Assembly (NCBI GenBank): GCA_013791935.1
Contig: VMSV01000238.1
Location: 18,045 to 82,044, forward strand
Direction of reading: 5' to 3'
Length of the DNA stretch: 64,000 bases
From: Desulfobacteraceae bacterium
GTDB taxonomy: Bacteria > Desulfobacterota > Desulfobacteria > Desulfobacterales > UBA5616
The position numbers were made by a program, and so were the translations under genes. Below the pieces are notes generated by a model that was not told where the DNA came from, searched no databases, and was given only the letters and a program-made list of their open reading frames with translations. Positions 46,101 through 53,316 of this stretch are shown piece by piece (the stretch's first letter is position 1; each line of letters opens with the position of its first letter).

Positions 46101-49100
46101 AAAGGCCAGCACGTTGGCTTATCCCCCGATGGTTCCGTGTGGGTAAAGACAACGGCCGGCAACGGCCTGAATATTAAAAATGTCGATGTGGTTAATGCAG
46201 ATAAGGCCGCTTTTGAAATCGGTTATGGCCGGATGAAGGAATCCGGGGACCTCATTTCCGGAAAATACCATGATTCAAAAATCACGCTTCAACGAGATAT
46301 TGCAGATAAGTGGACCGTTTACCATGAAGCCGAGCATTGGGCTGAAGACATGGGTTTTCTTTCCTTGGGGGAAATCAATGCCATCAACCGGGCCATTCGC
46401 CAGGCAAAGGGTAAACCCTCAGCAGAAAGCCGAGCGAAATGGATAGAGGAAAATCTTTATAACCGGGACATAGATAGGGAATCAAGGCTTGGTCAGATCC
46501 TTCAGAAGATCCGGGACTTTATTGATGCCCTGGTGAATCTTGCCTTTAAAACTTCACGGGGCGTTGCCCGGTCTTTTGAAAGCGGTAAAGTGTTTGACCG
46601 GGAAGGAGCAGCGGCAGCGACAAGCCCGGAGAGATTCAAGCTTGCAGACCGGTCTGACCCAAACCATGCCATTGCCAAAAAATTCAACGAGGCTCACCCG
46701 GGTCATGACTTGCATTATGACGGGATTCAGGAAATGGACCCGTTGCCTTACCCGGATAAGTACCAGTTCACGGCATACGAAGGACCGGCAGAGGGTGCGA
46801 CCTTCCTTGTCGATTCTCTGGATACGACCGCCATTAAAAAGAGTCTTGATTACATGGTGGAGATCCGTAAGGGAAAGCTTCCGCAGTATTCCATTGCCGG
46901 ACCCCGTGGAGCCCGTGGAGAAACATCCATCAACCTGGATTATGCCAAAGACATGGACAGGAATAGTGCAAGCCGGGAAATGATATGGAGGGAAACCGGA
47001 TGGTGGATCGGCCCGGATGGTAAATGGCGTTTTGAGATTGACGATAGCAAAGCCGCACTGAACAAATTGAGCCGCACAACCATAGCGGATGCCATAGCCA
47101 TTAAAAAGGATGCTTTTGTACCCCTGTCTGAAATCCTGTCTCATGATGAGCTTTTTAAGGCCTACCCGTTTCTAAATAACGTCACTGTCCGACTTATCTA
47201 TGACTCCAAAATAGCATCACAGAACGGTGGTCTGATCATGATTGGCTATGACCAGCATGGCAAGGTTGACAGATCGGCATTGCTGCATGAGGTTCAACAC
47301 GCCATCCAGGATGAGGAAGGGTTCGCCGCTGGCGGAAACTACCGGAACATGCCCTCGGATCTTACCAACCCGAAAGTTGAAGAGCACAAAAATCTTGCGC
47401 TTTTTTACATCAAAAAGAGCCAGGGGGAAACGAACCAACTTAAAATCAAAGTATCCCACGATCTTGCCCGAAAGCATATCGAAATTGCAAAAACCTATGC
47501 CCAATTCCAGGCATATCAGCTTTTGGCCGGGGAAGCCGAGGCCCGTTTAACGCAGGAAAGGCTCAAAGTTGACAAGAATGAAGCCCCCTGGAAAACCCTT
47601 GAGAAGATGCTCAAGAAAGAAGGACTGTTGGGAGAGGGCCAGTTTCCCGAAGATGTTCTAATCAAAAAGGGGCAAACCGGCGCCAATCTCCTTGAAACCA
47701 TAGATGACGAACTGGAAGAGCACAGCCTTTCAGCCATCGAGTATCTTAAAGCCCTGGCGGCGAAGCCCAACTTGACCAGGAAGGGGAAAGATGATCTTTC
47801 ATATTTCAATGATCTGTTTTTGTCTATCCCTGCATTTTTCAAAGATAAAATCCCGGCAGTCGCGGCCATGTTCCGGGCCACACAGGAACGGCAAGATCAA
47901 TATCATGAGAATGTTTTTTACCTGGAAAATCATAATGACGTGAATACCGTCAAAGCCTTTTCAGATTTACGGAAGGCCGATCAGAAAAAATATGAAGAGG
48001 TTTCAAAATATCTGGTGAACAATGACCGGGATAGGAACGGATACCGGGTAAAGAAAAACAGAAAGGGTGAATGGAAGGTCCTTTCAAAAGACAGCAAGGA
48101 AGTTCTGGCCACTTTCAAAAATGAAGCCGAGGCCATTGAATCCGCCATGAAGCATGAGGCCAATGACTTGAGAGAATCCGGATTCAATCCGCAGCAGGTA
48201 GGGGCTGTAATGGCCTTCAGGACCTCCACGAACAAGGGCTTTGATGTTCTCATGGGTGCCATGAAGAACCTCATCCAGAAATATGCAGAGATAGGAAGGG
48301 AACTTCCCCCGGTGGTTACCATGGAGAACGGCAAAGAGGTTGAGATCAATCTTGAAACAGCCATGGCCATGATGGGGGATATGAGAGGTTATTATTTTCC
48401 CAGGATCAGGAAGAGGGGCGGTTATGTTCTGACGGCCTTTAAGGGTGAGGACAAGAAGCTGTTGACCTTCGGGACCCCGTTCGGAATGAACATAGAAAAA
48501 GCCCGATTGGAAAAGAATGGATGGGATGTCCAGACCTCAAAAAGCAAAAAGCTTGGTGAAGACGTTTTTGACATGGCCGGGGAGCTGGTGAAAACGCAGC
48601 AGATTGTCAATGCCGCCCTGAACAAGCTCGAAAAGTCCGGCGATACCCTGGCGGATAAAGACATCGAGGCCATTCTGAATGAAACGGAAAGCGTTTTTGC
48701 CGCGGCAATGGCGGAGCAGATCGCCAATGTGATCCGGGAAAGAGGTTCCAGGGTTCACATGACCCGGCGAAGTGAGGACTATTTCACCGGGTATAATGAA
48801 GATCCTGAAATCGTGATCGCTGAATATATCCGGTCCCTTTCCGGGGGAGAGGCCAAACGGGAAATGGTGGTCAAGCTTCTCCGGGCCTTCACCGGTACGG
48901 AAATATCGTGGAAAGAATTCAAGGAAATGAACGGCGAAGCTGAATTCAAGGATTATAAAAACTTTGTCCGGTCCAGGATGATCGATCAGACAGAACAACC
49001 GAACGCCTTTAAGTGGGGAAAAGCCTACATTTCCGAGGTCACGCGCAACCGTGAACTTTCTGAAGAGGTGATCGGGACCATCAAGGGACTGGCAGTGGCA

Positions 49101-50486
49101 AAATATCTTGCCTTCAGGGTTTTTTCCGCCCCCTTGATCAACCTTACGGCCCTGGCCACGTCGGTTCCGGCCTCCATGAAAGGGGCAGGAATTCCCCTCC
49201 GGAAGGTCCCCCGGTTGCTTGTGTCTGCAATGAACAAATACCGGATGCTGAAATTCACCGATGGTTCCGGATTGAGTGATGAGGACAAGCAGATTTTCCA
49301 CCATATTCAGTTGCAGGGATGGGATAACCCTCAGTTCAATTCAGAAGCGTTCAATGTTTTAAGGTCCAAGCTCGGAAGGGGATATGATTCAATCCTGGAA
49401 AAGGCCATGTTCACGTTTTCAGAATCGGAAAAGCTGAACCGGGTTGCTACCATTTTCGCAGCCTACAAAGGCCTGAAGGCAAAGAATCGGAATTTGTCTC
49501 TGGATGATTTGATGGAAAAGGCAAAACAGGTATCCGACGATTCTCACGGTATTTACAACAAAGGGAATTACCCCTTCATGGCCATGGGGAGCAACCCGGC
49601 TGCCCAGGTTGCAAAGATGTTTTACGTTTTTCGGACCTTCTCCCACACCTATCTGTTGAATATGCGGAAACTCGGATTCGAGCAAAAGGATTATGCCGCC
49701 CTGGCATATATGCTGATTTCACCGGCGATTATTGCCGGGGCCGGGGCTTCGGTTGCCATGGCCATTGCCAATGCCATCCTTCCGCTTTTTGGGGTGGATG
49801 ATCCGGAAGAGGACCTTTACCTTGCCATTGGAAAGCAGTTCGGGGGAACGGCGGAAAGCTTTGCACGGTTCGGTGCCGTGGGCGCTGGTGGTCATGGCAT
49901 TACGATGAAGGGTTCTCTGGCTATTGGTGTGGGTGACATGCCGACTTCCATGGGTGAACTTTTGGGCGCCCCTGGAAGCGTTTTATCGGACATCTTCATT
50001 GATGGCATCCCGGCCATGGCCAGGGGGGATGTTTCCAAGGGTTTTGAGAAAGTGTTGCCCACGGGCATCGGAAACCTTTTCAGGGCCTACCGCGAGAACG
50101 CAGAGGGGATTTCCACCAGGACAAACGCGCCTCTTTTTTACGGGACCGAACCGGTTTCGCCTTCGCCGGTGGAAACCTTTTACCGGACCCTTTCCTTGAA
50201 CCCTGCCAGGATTGCCGGGATCAGGGAAAGACAGTGGAAAGAGAAAGAAGTGGAAGCCCGATTGAACGAAGCGAGAGCCGCCATTTATGCAAGACTGAGA
50301 AAGTTTTATCTCGGAAAGGCAAGGGATAAGAGCCAATACGCAAAGATCATGGCCGAGATCCAAGACTTTAACGATGAAGCCATAGCCCGAAAGCTTTCCC
50401 CGATCACGGCAAGAAGCATCAAAACGAATATGAAGAGGGCCTTCAGGCCTTCTCGTCGGGAAAGGTTACGAGCGGTCAATGAGTAG
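37113..50486 (+). CDS. Giant polyvalent ejected protein: methyltransferase, SNF2-type helicase, two zincin-like sites, membrane-active end (4457 aa)
   Basis: One uninterrupted frame of 13.4 kb. Order of parts: N-terminal domain with Gly/Ala membrane-like segments (about 160-200); acidic linker with repeats of Glu/Pro/Ala; a conserved AGYHIEAGARSF region (about 1080); hydrophilic linker (1166-1235); N6-adenine methyltransferase with ILEPAVGTGNF at 1357 and NPPF at 1424-1427; SF2 helicase with GSGKT (K2061), DEAH (2219-2222), LTGTPVSNS and QREGRIVRQGN (2613); HExxH at 3071-3075 and again at 3392-3396 (LLHEVQHAIQ); a hydrophobic C-terminal domain (about 4100-4300) like LPD38. Such polyvalent proteins are injected with phage DNA (compare P1 DarB) and protect it from restriction. 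Confidence 0.9.
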   Translation: MGLLDFQSTYTPKKKTFYDEDETKVAPDIKKAFQEGKKVLKSQVERVGDPLMPISQDQIVEMGKASIQDQRGYDFLGGAKVLAAGLPRVPVHMVGKAIETVQGQAGADVVNPDFFERISQGVRKWESDKQAEIGEKYKDRKFLPGIKVSDVGSLPENLAYSVNSAGAGIGAGMASSAATGGNPVAGYTAGMAAAGEVAYRGTTYDFMREVLTEFDNNLKTERGSGLTEEEQTVVKNQFEKEATETGLWEALPEAIGGGIGFKILTSPLKGIMTKILGEKLGEKATTNILAKIAGSQIEELSTETITQMGQTDVRGRAGLEGGKKVDWTKAGDWIEALKEVAPQTVLLSAVMGGAIAGGNRVHDNRKIRALDKSIKDDEYKKIPNDEFGNEVLARTLDYATELQKTRPKEQRVQNAVQKLTDEIAFRKQSPDAAIAPEEPKAVFVAEVGRKLATDEISISDIQELKKDPNVQGLGVDDDLNKIIISKKGEALAPKPEEEPAQAVETQAQAVEPEQSALPVTPEEVQAQEPEANGMLQMESEDIGGLVQWADRFNSGLDQKSQRQLSSVIDGAKKGNPEDIETLWKNFEFTTNSETGVSPPVPEDIKSLTISTNGTNIESSGDETFVRSPSKAENVGGKARQTGFNKIPDAPEGFEKVYKPYGAQGAGYYYARIAESSVNDISTNTPEIVNAESVGQGEVPTDKETLTVEKPQDELVQKIDSAISLPTGLSGAKPRYSYGNKQFDLTFKNDIDKAAYIAAQEKPSKKDAEYLKFVAEKTGLSEDEIRDHGRSVKQTIKDIAAKSNDIEIIVPGHPIVKKTEAAPSTPKLTTKELTPVDKSEKEPHGKREKAMAEYNAFIASIPQHLKDKVGDVIKENPISPSSQKLRVARALAKATTGAQAETSVSAAEAPAVPKPVEKKAETSEPVTRESFQKSLERKGTAIGPNGQTYSIQEQGEGNYYVRTVKDGIRFENGGGYPAKWSMEYARQKAVDEAFGIEYEFTSLETGKKTTETIPDIPSGKAPIEKAVEPAVEPEPTAAAEPKAKPTYGEGNKVFTKEAADAARELLRKKLSRVSTGLDPELVQAGIQLAGYHIEAGARSFVNYAKAMLEDLGAAAKPYLRSWYEAVRYYPGFENKDMTEAADIEKVDIDDITDYNNKETAVNKGGQDEQIRPINERLPEREGSQEGQGDVQRPIESALPSQGRTGDKTERKPDKRRVDGSRSRGNGESGPSDYSITNADSLGKGGPKQKFKDNLAAIRLLKQIGDHGDSLGYDQARPEEQSILVKYVGWGGLQQAFRRPDGSIAKGWESEVAELEDLLSEKEYAAAIKSTRNAHYTNQPIIKAVYSALGRLGFTHGKILEPAVGTGNFIGLMPKKTRSKSRITGIELEPLTASISKQLYPNQNIVQSGFQNVTLAPNSYDLAIGNPPFGDEKLFDPENKDLKNFSIHNYFFAKSLKAIRPNGLLAMVVSSSMMDKISDSQRSWINDRAEFLGAIRLPNNAFRGSAGTDVTTDIVFLRKLEEGETSKGEAWLNLKRVKGNGNDWRINEYFANHPDMMLGALAPNKLFPAEIVDGVYDAVPGMTAIEGIDFEKALAEAVQRLPEKVYKAGKTFEEVQKAKILVSDPGFAMPFGYTLDNKGQATRRLPDVNGERQYEMVEYAGAPISGTRLERFKGLLGLRDDVRRLIRAEIADDSSMDSLRAKLNKDYDAFIKEFGFISQTVNASVLQDDPSDLPLLRSLESNFDKGISRAVARSTGQAHREPSAKKSAIFTVRTREPYREVTKADNAKDGLFIVLRENGFVDIDRIASLTGKTVEEVSRELEGDIFQNPETESWETAEYYLAGNVKQKLKDAQAAAQKEPSFQVNVKELEKVQPEDVPPDLITFKIGASWMPSEVYEAFSRDVLKSDIQVRHIESTGTWSIGVNSSSPTEHGTPQISGIELYSRLLQGKEIAIYERDKDGNRFLNRDYTQAAKDKASDLHQAFLDWALSNQRYRDVIAKEFNDKVNTTIETKANGSHMIFPGMGIINTGAKRDEQLRPHQKNAIWRFIQKGKGIADHVVGSGKTFISIATGLEMKRMGLVKKPMYAVPNHLVGQWASDFQKLYPGSNVLAVTKKDFTKKRRQEFLARIATGDWDAVLIAHSSFGFIKMPYEHEYKFYQEQIKQYKEAIVEIRAAEGAKSLTVKQMQDAQGKLEEKLKKLSEKEKENVVDFSELGVDALFVDEAHEFKNLFYVTKKTRIAGLGNPEGSKKAFDMFVKTQYLLDANNDKGVFFLTGTPVSNSISEMYTMMRYLDYSKMKKMGITHFDQWASMFADDITDWEVDPTGTRYRLQTKLDFMNVPGMMAFYNDFADTVSTNDLKQISKDNGAIWPIPEIEGGKPELAVAESSDLQKSFADYVVHRFDNMPKDPKIDNPLKATGEAMKAALDIRLINPSLPDHPGSKVNKCVENVFKTYQDWAKKKGTQLVFCDLSVPKKGRGKHAAEIMAVKDEMRELEKRMADETDAEASAELEERYSSLADQFEKYSPAELMAADSEFSVYDDIKAKLIKKGIPSDEIAFIHDANTDIQKETLFGSVRSGSIRVLIGSTSKMGAGMNVQNKLVALHHLDAPWRPSDLEQREGRIVRQGNEFFNDSMKTGEPFKVKVLRYSTKESLDTRRWQIIERKASTIQQLRSGETKWGEKIEDVLGEAANAAEMKAASSGNPLILEEIQTRKAIEKLEIKKRNDRGIRFKYERDISAANNMEGRLEDILKDIERDAELVAANPKDKTPQGWAVQIDGQVYKAKVVDVPTNDKQAAKEAEEKNAEALKTAKGKFAKDLGKALKRFDQPGAVESFDVEYRGLIWNVDRTVWGDIKFIPDLNGLGLHNRTPNIHYNLKDVVSPEGLLVRMDNALDAIVEGKDRSLGIHKREADFAFKKRAIAQAELAKKSNNFDQQIAELKLRHSQIIAELQADKKQDNGRKDFSMWGGPVIEATQAPEQYSKKSGKRNFSSVSENDIQSIFKGQHVGLSPDGSVWVKTTAGNGLNIKNVDVVNADKAAFEIGYGRMKESGDLISGKYHDSKITLQRDIADKWTVYHEAEHWAEDMGFLSLGEINAINRAIRQAKGKPSAESRAKWIEENLYNRDIDRESRLGQILQKIRDFIDALVNLAFKTSRGVARSFESGKVFDREGAAAATSPERFKLADRSDPNHAIAKKFNEAHPGHDLHYDGIQEMDPLPYPDKYQFTAYEGPAEGATFLVDSLDTTAIKKSLDYMVEIRKGKLPQYSIAGPRGARGETSINLDYAKDMDRNSASREMIWRETGWWIGPDGKWRFEIDDSKAALNKLSRTTIADAIAIKKDAFVPLSEILSHDELFKAYPFLNNVTVRLIYDSKIASQNGGLIMIGYDQHGKVDRSALLHEVQHAIQDEEGFAAGGNYRNMPSDLTNPKVEEHKNLALFYIKKSQGETNQLKIKVSHDLARKHIEIAKTYAQFQAYQLLAGEAEARLTQERLKVDKNEAPWKTLEKMLKKEGLLGEGQFPEDVLIKKGQTGANLLETIDDELEEHSLSAIEYLKALAAKPNLTRKGKDDLSYFNDLFLSIPAFFKDKIPAVAAMFRATQERQDQYHENVFYLENHNDVNTVKAFSDLRKADQKKYEEVSKYLVNNDRDRNGYRVKKNRKGEWKVLSKDSKEVLATFKNEAEAIESAMKHEANDLRESGFNPQQVGAVMAFRTSTNKGFDVLMGAMKNLIQKYAEIGRELPPVVTMENGKEVEINLETAMAMMGDMRGYYFPRIRKRGGYVLTAFKGEDKKLLTFGTPFGMNIEKARLEKNGWDVQTSKSKKLGEDVFDMAGELVKTQQIVNAALNKLEKSGDTLADKDIEAILNETESVFAAAMAEQIANVIRERGSRVHMTRRSEDYFTGYNEDPEIVIAEYIRSLSGGEAKREMVVKLLRAFTGTEISWKEFKEMNGEAEFKDYKNFVRSRMIDQTEQPNAFKWGKAYISEVTRNRELSEEVIGTIKGLAVAKYLAFRVFSAPLINLTALATSVPASMKGAGIPLRKVPRLLVSAMNKYRMLKFTDGSGLSDEDKQIFHHIQLQGWDNPQFNSEAFNVLRSKLGRGYDSILEKAMFTFSESEKLNRVATIFAAYKGLKAKNRNLSLDDLMEKAKQVSDDSHGIYNKGNYPFMAMGSNPAAQVAKMFYVFRTFSHTYLLNMRKLGFEQKDYAALAYMLISPAIIAGAGASVAMAIANAILPLFGVDDPEEDLYLAIGKQFGGTAESFARFGAVGAGGHGITMKGSLAIGVGDMPTSMGELLGAPGSVLSDIFIDGIPAMARGDVSKGFEKVLPTGIGNLFRAYRENAEGISTRTNAPLFYGTEPVSPSPVETFYRTLSLNPARIAGIRERQWKEKEVEARLNEARAAIYARLRKFYLGKARDKSQYAKIMAEIQDFNDEAIARKLSPITARSIKTNMKRAFRPSRRERLRAVNE
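40609..40815 (+). CDS. Small gene nested in the giant gene, +1 frame (68 aa)
   Basis: AAAGGAGG (40596-40603) lies 5 bases before an ATG. The product (MNRYAQLTKDFLKEKAPKKV, then AEEMVRADLL) looks like a folded helical protein and resembles the short MNRYAQ-type proteins I know from beside DarB-like helicase genes. In the main frame the same bases encode a hydrophilic linker without expected fold. So this seems to be a former separate gene, overprinted when two genes were fused, or a kept overlapping gene. Confidence 0.6.
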   Translation: MNRYAQLTKDFLKEKAPKKVKEMSSDQLNQLCQAKAEQAIKQKESLINAGWMDHEAEEMVRADLLTIP

Positions 50487-50562
50487 TTGAAAAGTGGATA
50501 TTTTTTCTATATTATAGAGTGAAATTCGGATACCCGAAGGCCCCTTTTGTGGACACCAAACG

Positions 50563-50609
50563 GCCCGGATGGAAAGGCTCTTGTCTTTCTGTCCGGGCTT
50601 TTTCTTTTT
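50563..50609 (+). terminator. Rho-independent terminator after the giant gene
   Basis: GCCCGGA-TGGAAAG pairs with CTTTCTG-TCCGGGC around a short loop, then TTTTTC-rich tail. Located 77 bases after the giant gene stop and overlapping the ribosome-site region of the next gene, so lysis genes follow through read-through or a nearby promoter. Confidence 0.9.
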
Positions 50610-50619
50610 CGGAGGCACC

Positions 50620-50916
50620 ATGCCAAAAATAATCGAGGATAATCTTGAAGTAGCTGCCCCCTTTTTAAAGTGGTGGGCCAAGATCATTGCAAGCGTGGCA
50701 GTTGGTTTTATCATCGGTTACACGACATGGGTTACGGTTGGGGTGAATAAGGCGTACTCACATGAGGACGCCCTTTCAAAAATATCCAACAGGAATTGCG
50801 AGAAAGATAAAGAGTGGGAAAGGTACCAGCAGGAAAGAGTTCTGAATTACTATTATTGGACACAAGTGGGGATCAAGCTTGGAATTCCACCCCCTCCCCA
50901 AGTGGATAAAAAATAA
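50620..50916 (+). CDS. Small membrane protein of the lysis cassette (98 aa)
   Basis: Start set by CGGAGG at 50620. One hydrophobic helix (residues about 15-42: WWAKIIASVAVGFIIGYTTW) followed by a charged helical tail and a Pro-rich end. Likely spanin-like, holin partner or antiholin, from its size and its place before the 3TM holin. Confidence 0.65.
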   Translation: MPKIIEDNLEVAAPFLKWWAKIIASVAVGFIIGYTTWVTVGVNKAYSHEDALSKISNRNCEKDKEWERYQQERVLNYYYWTQVGIKLGIPPPPQVDKK

Positions 50917-50944
50917 CAATGCTTAAATTTGTAGAGAGGCGAAA

Positions 50945-51415
50945 ATGGACATAAAGACAGATATCGGATCAGCTTTGGATTTTGCAAAAAGCCTTGTGGA
51001 TCGTTGGTTTCCCCCGAGCGCAAACCCCGAAGACAAATTGAAGGCCAGCATCGAGCTTGAAAAAATGCTCAATGACCGGGAAAATGTTCTGGTTCAGGCA
51101 AAAGCCAGCATTATGACGGCGGAAATGAACCAGGAGGACAAATACACCAAGCGAGGCAGGCCAACCATTATTTATGCAGGTTTGGCATTCATCGGTTTGG
51201 TTCATGTGGTTTTTCCCATTATCGCCTGGGCTGCATTGGTGATTAAGGGCGGTACGATTACGCTGCCTGCCATTGCTCTTCCAGATGAATTCTGGATGGC
51301 GTGGGGTGGTGCTGTATCCATTTACATTTTGGGGCGGTCCTCGGAGAAAGCCGGTGGAGAAGTGGGCGGGCTCATGGGCAAGATGTATGGCATGATCTCA
51401 GGAGCCAAAAAATAG
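50945..51415 (+). CDS. Holin, 3TM family type
   Basis: 156 aa. A soluble N-terminal helix with KASIELEKMLNDREN precedes RPTIIYAGLAFIGLVHVVFP, a second hydrophobic segment (WAALVIKGGTITLP) and a third (FWMAWGGAVSIYILGRSSEK), as in the 3TMs phage holin family. Makes the membrane pores that let endolysin reach the wall. Last gene of the core late region. Confidence 0.8.
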   Translation: MDIKTDIGSALDFAKSLVDRWFPPSANPEDKLKASIELEKMLNDRENVLVQAKASIMTAEMNQEDKYTKRGRPTIIYAGLAFIGLVHVVFPIIAWAALVIKGGTITLPAIALPDEFWMAWGGAVSIYILGRSSEKAGGEVGGLMGKMYGMISGAKK

Positions 51416-51626
51416 GCGCTTTACCAATCAAGTTTCTTCATATCCCTCCTCATCATTTTCAGTTCAAACCATTGATCATCAGGCTGCTGCTGGGCTTTTG
51501 GCGTTGTAGCGGTTCAATCTTCATTTTGTTTGGGGCCATTTCCATATCCCACGCCTCTAATTCTGTCTATCTGTCGGTTCAGTTTTCATTTTAGGTATGT
51601 TTTAAATTTATGTTTTTTTTGGATTG

Positions 51627-51749
51627 TTTCCATGTTATTGCATATCAAAGCGCAAACATGGAAATTTCAGCCCATTATTTTCCATGTTTACCCCTTTAAT
51701 ATCACAAAACATGGAAAATATTCTATGTTATATAGGTAATAACATAGAA
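51627..51749. repeat. Cluster of inverted TTTCCATGTT-type repeats at the start of the cargo
   Basis: TTTCCATGTT at 51627 faces AAACATGGAAA at 51654; TTTTCCATGTTT at 51678 faces AAAACATGGAAAA at 51706; a variant pair TTCTATGTTAT (51721) and ATAACATAGAA (51739) follows. Six related half sites in 123 bases. The gap 51416-51813 is otherwise AT-rich with a diverged CGGTTCA-TTTTCATTTT repeat (about 51509 and 51574) and no gene. Could be operators for the cargo or nested palindromic elements. Confidence 0.6.
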
Positions 51750-51813
51750 AATTTGCCATGTATCACCCGCTGTTGGCACAAGGAAATATAAGGTAAAGCT
51801 GGAGACTAAACTA

Positions 51814-52305
51814 ATGGAATTAATTTTGTTCTTTGCTTTTCTCTTTTTCGTCGCAGGCTTATTCGGTGAAATCGATAAGGACAAACAAAAACGCAATAGA
51901 ACTGAAAACGAACGGCGTGAAAAAGAAATACGAGAGAAACAACGACAAGAAAGATTTATTCAAGTAAACAAGAAAAAAGAAGAAAAATTATTGCAAGAAA
52001 AGAGAAGAAACAGTGAAATAGAAAAGGCAATTAGAGCAGGAAAAGATGTTTGTAATAATTGTAAAACGATAAAACCAAAACGATGCTCATGTGGAAATTG
52101 CATTGAATCATCAAGATGTCATATATCATTCCAATCAAATTCGCAATGCACTGATTGCGCCCTGAAAGAAGCCAAACAAAAAGGCCTGGATATTTGTTAC
52201 GGATGCAACACTATCAGACCGAGCAGATGCTATTGTGGTAATTGTAATACTTGCTATGGTGATGCAGGTGGCGGTGAATGTCAATCGTGCAGTAGTGATG
52301 ACTAA
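51814..52305 (+). CDS. Membrane-anchored protein with two matching Cys-rich modules (163 aa)
   Basis: N-terminal hydrophobic anchor (LILFFAFLFFVAGLFG), a charged coiled coil (about 20-75) and two related zinc-type modules: CNNCKTIKPKRCSCGNC and CYGCNTIRPSRCYCGNC, each C-x2-C and C-x-C-x2-C. It looks like a membrane-tethered internal tandem duplication. Family not recognised. No strong ribosome site (AAGGTAAAG). An attC-like palindrome follows the stop codon. Confidence 0.7.
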   Translation: MELILFFAFLFFVAGLFGEIDKDKQKRNRTENERREKEIREKQRQERFIQVNKKKEEKLLQEKRRNSEIEKAIRAGKDVCNNCKTIKPKRCSCGNCIESSRCHISFQSNSQCTDCALKEAKQKGLDICYGCNTIRPSRCYCGNCNTCYGDAGGGECQSCSSDD

Positions 52306-52334
52306 AAACAAATATAATATAAAATTTGAAAAAT

Positions 52335-52458
52335 GCCAACAATGCGCTTCACCGCGACCGGGGCCACGGTGGCCCTATTTTGCGTGTGTGTAGTTATCAT
52401 AATGTTGTTCCCTCGCCAGCGCTTTCCAGGCCCCGGCGGGTGAGCTTCAGCGTTATAC
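52335..52458 (+). repeat. attC-like site 1 (integron-type recombination palindrome)
   Basis: Left arm GCCAACAATGCGCTTCACC and right arm GGGTGAGCTTCAGCGTTAT pair imperfectly (CACC/GGTG, an unpaired extra T, AAC/GTT ends), with an inner GGGGCC/GGCCCC stem. About 124 bases, in range for attC. Lies after the stop of the 51814 gene and before the next gene, as in cassettes. Confidence 0.55.
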
Positions 52459-52471
52459 AAGAGAGTGATTT

Positions 52472-53095
52472 ATGTGGAGACTCATCGTAATTATTCTTTA
52501 TTTACTGATATTATGTCCATTTATAGCTTTTGCTGAAGAGGTTAGATATGGAGAAAGGGTCGTTATATTTGGTTCTTCTGCGCACGATATGTCTCTTCGA
52601 AAGGAGCTGGATTCGTGGTACAGGCAGCAATTTATGCAGGATTGCGAGGGTGTTTCAACATCAAGCAACAGCATTGATGCAGTTAAGCGAGCGCTTTCTG
52701 GTGATAAACAGCAATTTGTATATGGGCCAAATGATCCGTTTAACAGGAAAGCAGATGTGCAAAATCTTCGGAGTAGCTTAAATAAAAAAGGGCAAGGAGA
52801 GATTGTACATGGATGGATCGATGCTGATTCAAAGGGGTACGCTAATTTCCATCGAGAACGGTTTGTATGGTTAGTTCTGAATGATAAGGTGTATCCGCTT
52901 CATACGAATGCCAGCATGGCTCTCTCTCGGCTTTTTGATGGTGTCCCAGATTCTATACTGAAAAAGGCAGGGCTTGTGCATTCTTATGAGCGTGGAAAAA
53001 CCATTTTGGATCAATTGAAAATGGAAGAGCACTCATTCAAAAGGTTTCAAGCAGGGAGTGGTGGTCAACCTTTTCCAAACTGCTCGGAAAAATAA
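52472..53095 (+). CDS. Secreted protein of unknown function (207 aa)
   Basis: Clear signal peptide (MWRLIVIILYLLILCPFIAF, cleavage after FAEE-like AFA). Mature part about 185 aa with WIDADSKGYANFHRERFVWL and a Cys pair near the ends (C58-like QDCEG, C-terminal PNCSEK). No family recognised. Probably periplasmic. Confidence 0.7.
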   Translation: MWRLIVIILYLLILCPFIAFAEEVRYGERVVIFGSSAHDMSLRKELDSWYRQQFMQDCEGVSTSSNSIDAVKRALSGDKQQFVYGPNDPFNRKADVQNLRSSLNKKGQGEIVHGWIDADSKGYANFHRERFVWLVLNDKVYPLHTNASMALSRLFDGVPDSILKKAGLVHSYERGKTILDQLKMEEHSFKRFQAGSGGQPFPNCSEK

Positions 53096-53219
53096 TAACA
53101 ATATCTATACATAACTCTTAGGGCGATAAGATGAGTAGAGAGCAATACCAATTATATGCAATTGCTAAATACTATTTTGATTTGGCATAAAGAGGCTGTA
53201 ATAATTCCAGGGTGGAAAA

Positions 53220-53282
53220 CTGGTATCAGATCTTGAATAGTAAATAATCGCAATTTAATCACTATTCAAGATCTGACACCAG
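53220..53282. repeat. Near-perfect 22-bp inverted repeat (REP-like element)
   Basis: CTGGTATCAGATCTTGAATA plus GT faces the reverse of the same with one mismatch, around a 19-base loop. AGATCTTGA within GGTGTC-like ends resembles palindromes mobilised by IS200-like REP-associated transposases. Two looser relatives of a GGTCAAGT...TGACTCA element lie after the next genes (about 53643 and 54797). Confidence 0.7.
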
Positions 53283-53316
53283 TACTTTGCTATTTTTATT
53301 ACCAAAAGGGGGGTGT

